This document shows positions 9,876 through 11,555 of a stretch of 11,555 nucleotides of DNA, in pieces; the first letter of the stretch is position 1; each line of letters opens with the position of its first letter. Under the pieces are notes generated by a model. It did not search any database, was not told the DNA's origin, and saw only the letters and a program-made list of their open reading frames with translations. The position numbers and the translations under genes are program-made. This DNA is from SYIM01 sp041182885 (lineage in GTDB: Bacteria > Pseudomonadota > Gammaproteobacteria > Burkholderiales > Burkholderiaceae_E), in assembly GCA_049423065.1 (NCBI GenBank), contig JBMSQB010000110.1, forward strand, positions 1 to 11,555, written 5' to 3'.

Positions 9876-11437
9876 CGCGACCAACGCTGCAATAGAAGAC
9901 CTTGAGCCGACTCGAACACCACCCGCGCCCGTGCGTGGGCCGCCTGCTGTTCGATGAGGGACAAGCGCGCGTTCACGGCCCGCTCCTCGCGCATCAGGAT
10001 CTCGCGCGTTGCGCTGCGCCCCGCCGAAAACCGTTGGCGCTCGAATTCAACCTGCTGCTGCTCACGCGTTGCAACGTCCTGCCACTGCACCCAGCGGCGC
10101 GCGGCGCTGGTCATCATGTTCACGCTGGTGTGAAGGTCGTTGGCAATCTGAACCTCGAGCGCCTTGAGCTCCAGCAGCGCGTTTTCGCGCCTGACATTGG
10201 CGGCGGCCAGATTGGCCTGTCCCTCCAGGTTTTTCCCGATAGGAATTTCCAGTTGCAGGCCCACGCTCCAGCGCGGATAGGTGGTGTGGAGCGTCTGGTC
10301 AAAGGCCCGCTCGGGGCTGTAAGCCAAGCCGCCCAGCCCGTAGGAGGCGGTAAGGTCGAGTCTGTGCTGCGCCTGGTTCGTCACGTACCCCAGTTGCACC
10401 CCCTCACGCTCGAGTTGCTTTCGGAGTTTCTGGAAATCCTGCCGGGATTCCAGTGCGCGCCGATACGCTTCCTCCATGCCCACCACCACTGGCTGGACCG
10501 GAATCTCGGGTAGCGGATCCACCGCCTGCCAACGTTTGGAGTCCTCCAGAGAGCTGGCGAGCAGCAAGGTGTTGAGCCGATCCTGCAACTCAAGCACTCC
10601 CTGCCTTGCCTCATCGAGACCCGCGAGATAACGCGACACCGTGTTTTGAACATCCCAGACTTCGGTCTCGGGCAACAGCCCCTTGCGCGCAAGCTCCCTG
10701 GCCTGCACCACCAGCCTGCGTGCGTTCTCAAGTTTTTCCTGGGCAGCGGCCACCCGATGCTGGGCGAGCACCAGCTCGTAATACCCCATGACCGCGCTGG
10801 CCACCACCACCGACTCGCCCTCGAGGCTGCTGTGACTGGCCACCGCGAGGTCGAGCTCCGCCACCCGGCCACGCGCGCTCGTCACCTCGACCCCGCCGTC
10901 ACGGGCAAGCGGCTGGACGAGCGTGACGCCCCAGTTGGCCCGGTTGTCCCGCACACCCGGCGGCCGCCAGGCGGCCATCTGGTTGATGTTGGTGACGAAG
11001 TTGGAGAGCGTCGAGCCCAGCTCAATCCTGGCACCCGTACCCAGCAACTGGCTGACGGTCGCCGAGTAGTCGTTTCCGTCGCGCAAATAGTTGGGCGTCA
11101 GCGAACGGGCGAGCGCCTCTTCGTAGGTGTTCGGCTGGTTGTTCCGACTGCGTGTGGCGCCCAGCTTGCCGACAGGCTGAAACGACGCAGCCGCCCGGTC
11201 GATGCCGGTCGCAGCAATATCGCGTTCGGCCCGTTTGATCCGGATATCCTTGTTGACCTCACGCAGGCGGCTCACCAACTCTTCGAGCTTCAATGGCTCG
11301 GGTCTGCCGGGCGACGGTTCGGTAGCGAGCGCCGTCGCGGCGCTCATGCAGAACCAGGCCAGGACGGCGGATTGGGCAAACCACGCCCGATGACCAGCGC
11401 GTCCCCTGATCCGGTTCGCAACTCCTCGCTCGAACAC
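9872..11437 (-). CDS. TolC-like outer-membrane efflux/secretion channel
   Basis: From GTG 11437 this is a 521-residue outer-membrane efflux protein of near-standard length. A start at GTG is preferred over an ATG at 11512 for two reasons. A strong purine-rich site, GGGAAGGGGGG, sits six bases upstream. It also yields a clean signal peptide (basic n-region, AQSAVLAWFCMSAATALA, cleavage after Ala38). The mature protein has the two TolC-type halves of long amphipathic helices (VMGYYELVLAQHRVAAAQEKLENARRL..., and near the C-terminus RWVQWQDVATREQQQVEFERQRFSAG), each with beta-strand segments such as GARIELGSTLSNF and YPRWSVGLQLEIPIGKN. It is the first gene of the operon and shares an ATGA overlap with the adaptor. 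Role: the trimeric exit duct for the exported protein. Confidence 0.92.
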   Translation of the reverse strand: MFERGVANRIRGRAGHRAWFAQSAVLAWFCMSAATALATEPSPGRPEPLKLEELVSRLREVNKDIRIKRAERDIAATGIDRAAASFQPVGKLGATRSRNNQPNTYEEALARSLTPNYLRDGNDYSATVSQLLGTGARIELGSTLSNFVTNINQMAAWRPPGVRDNRANWGVTLVQPLARDGGVEVTSARGRVAELDLAVASHSSLEGESVVVASAVMGYYELVLAQHRVAAAQEKLENARRLVVQARELARKGLLPETEVWDVQNTVSRYLAGLDEARQGVLELQDRLNTLLLASSLEDSKRWQAVDPLPEIPVQPVVVGMEEAYRRALESRQDFQKLRKQLEREGVQLGYVTNQAQHRLDLTASYGLGGLAYSPERAFDQTLHTTYPRWSVGLQLEIPIGKNLEGQANLAAANVRRENALLELKALEVQIANDLHTSVNMMTSAARRWVQWQDVATREQQQVEFERQRFSAGRSATREILMREERAVNARLSLIEQQAAHARARVVFESAQGLLLQRWSR

Positions 11438-11443
11438 GATTGA

Positions 11444-11454
11444 CCCCCCTTCCC
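11444..11454 (-). promoter_or_regulatory. Ribosome binding site deciding the TolC-like start
   Basis: GGGAAGGGGGG on the minus strand is six bases before GTG 11437. It is the best Shine-Dalgarno match in the operon and the main reason to start the TolC-like protein here rather than at ATG 11512. Confidence 0.7.
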
Positions 11455-11529
11455 AAGACAATCTGCCCAGGCGTTGGCTTTCGTCTGACTGACCGCACGT
11501 CGGACAGAGCATGCGGCGCCGGGGGGGCG

Positions 11530-11549
11530 AAAAGATTGCAAAAGATTGC
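11530..11549. repeat. Two tandem copies of a 10-bp element upstream of the operon
   Basis: AAAAGATTGC occurs twice head to tail (11530-11539 and 11540-11549) in an AT-rich patch about 93 bases before the TolC-like start, next to a run of seven G at 11521-11527. A 10-bp period puts both copies on the same helix face, as in operator half-sites. The leader 11438-11555 otherwise shows no certain promoter boxes, and the main promoter may lie beyond the window edge. Confidence 0.45.
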
Positions 11550-11555
11550 GAACCA

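Noticed and set aside
11438..11512. N-terminal extension of the TolC-like protein beginning MLCPTCGQ, which hints at a zinc-binding CxxC pair
   Set aside because: It would bury the signal peptide about 60 residues in, and a strong Shine-Dalgarno with a GTG start lies inside it. A lone CxxC is not evidence of a domain.

Overview
The window is GC-rich, intron-less, densely packed DNA from a Gram-negative bacterium. It encodes an outer-membrane TolC-type protein, periplasmic adaptors and inner-membrane parts. Base composition and protein style suggest a proteobacterium, probably beta or gamma; the sequence alone does not settle the genus. All six supportable genes lie on the minus strand, so transcription runs from high to low coordinates. 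I see no RNA genes, insertion sequences, CRISPR arrays or tRNAs.

In transcription order: a 118-base leader with a 10-bp direct repeat (11438-11555); a TolC-like outer-membrane protein (11437-9872); a secreted RND/HlyD-type periplasmic adaptor (9875-8994); a GAF-domain protein fused through one membrane helix to an HlyD adaptor (8981-7095); a PqqD-like domain plus M50 (site-2-protease-like) membrane protein plus HlyD adaptor fusion (7098-4924); a short SecA-like ATPase (4927-2948); a 70-base gap with a small hairpin; and the first 959 codons of a giant repetitive protein with an N-terminal LEPR-XLL motif (2877 to beyond the left edge). Three of the four junctions among the first five genes are ATGA stop/start overlaps, and the fourth is a 12-base gap, so these five are almost certainly one operon. 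The giant gene follows on the same strand with its own ribosome binding site.

Working model (inference): the locus is a dedicated export machine with its substrate. The outer-membrane channel, three different adaptors and a membrane metalloprotease-like protein look like a type I-like secretion envelope, but there is no ABC ATPase and no RND pump. The only visible energy source is a SecA paralogue that keeps both nucleotide-binding halves and the preprotein-binding region but ends where the long scaffold helix should lead into the wing domain and two-helix finger. The giant protein has no Sec signal peptide; it starts with a basic segment and LEDRLLLSADP. The PqqD-like domain of the M50 protein is a candidate reader of that leader. 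The cytosolic GAF domains fused to another adaptor could gate the machine by a small-molecule signal.

The giant protein reads as beta-solenoid-type passenger repeats separated by Thr-Gly dipeptide linkers. These linkers are encoded by hexanucleotide repeats, which can change length without losing the frame.
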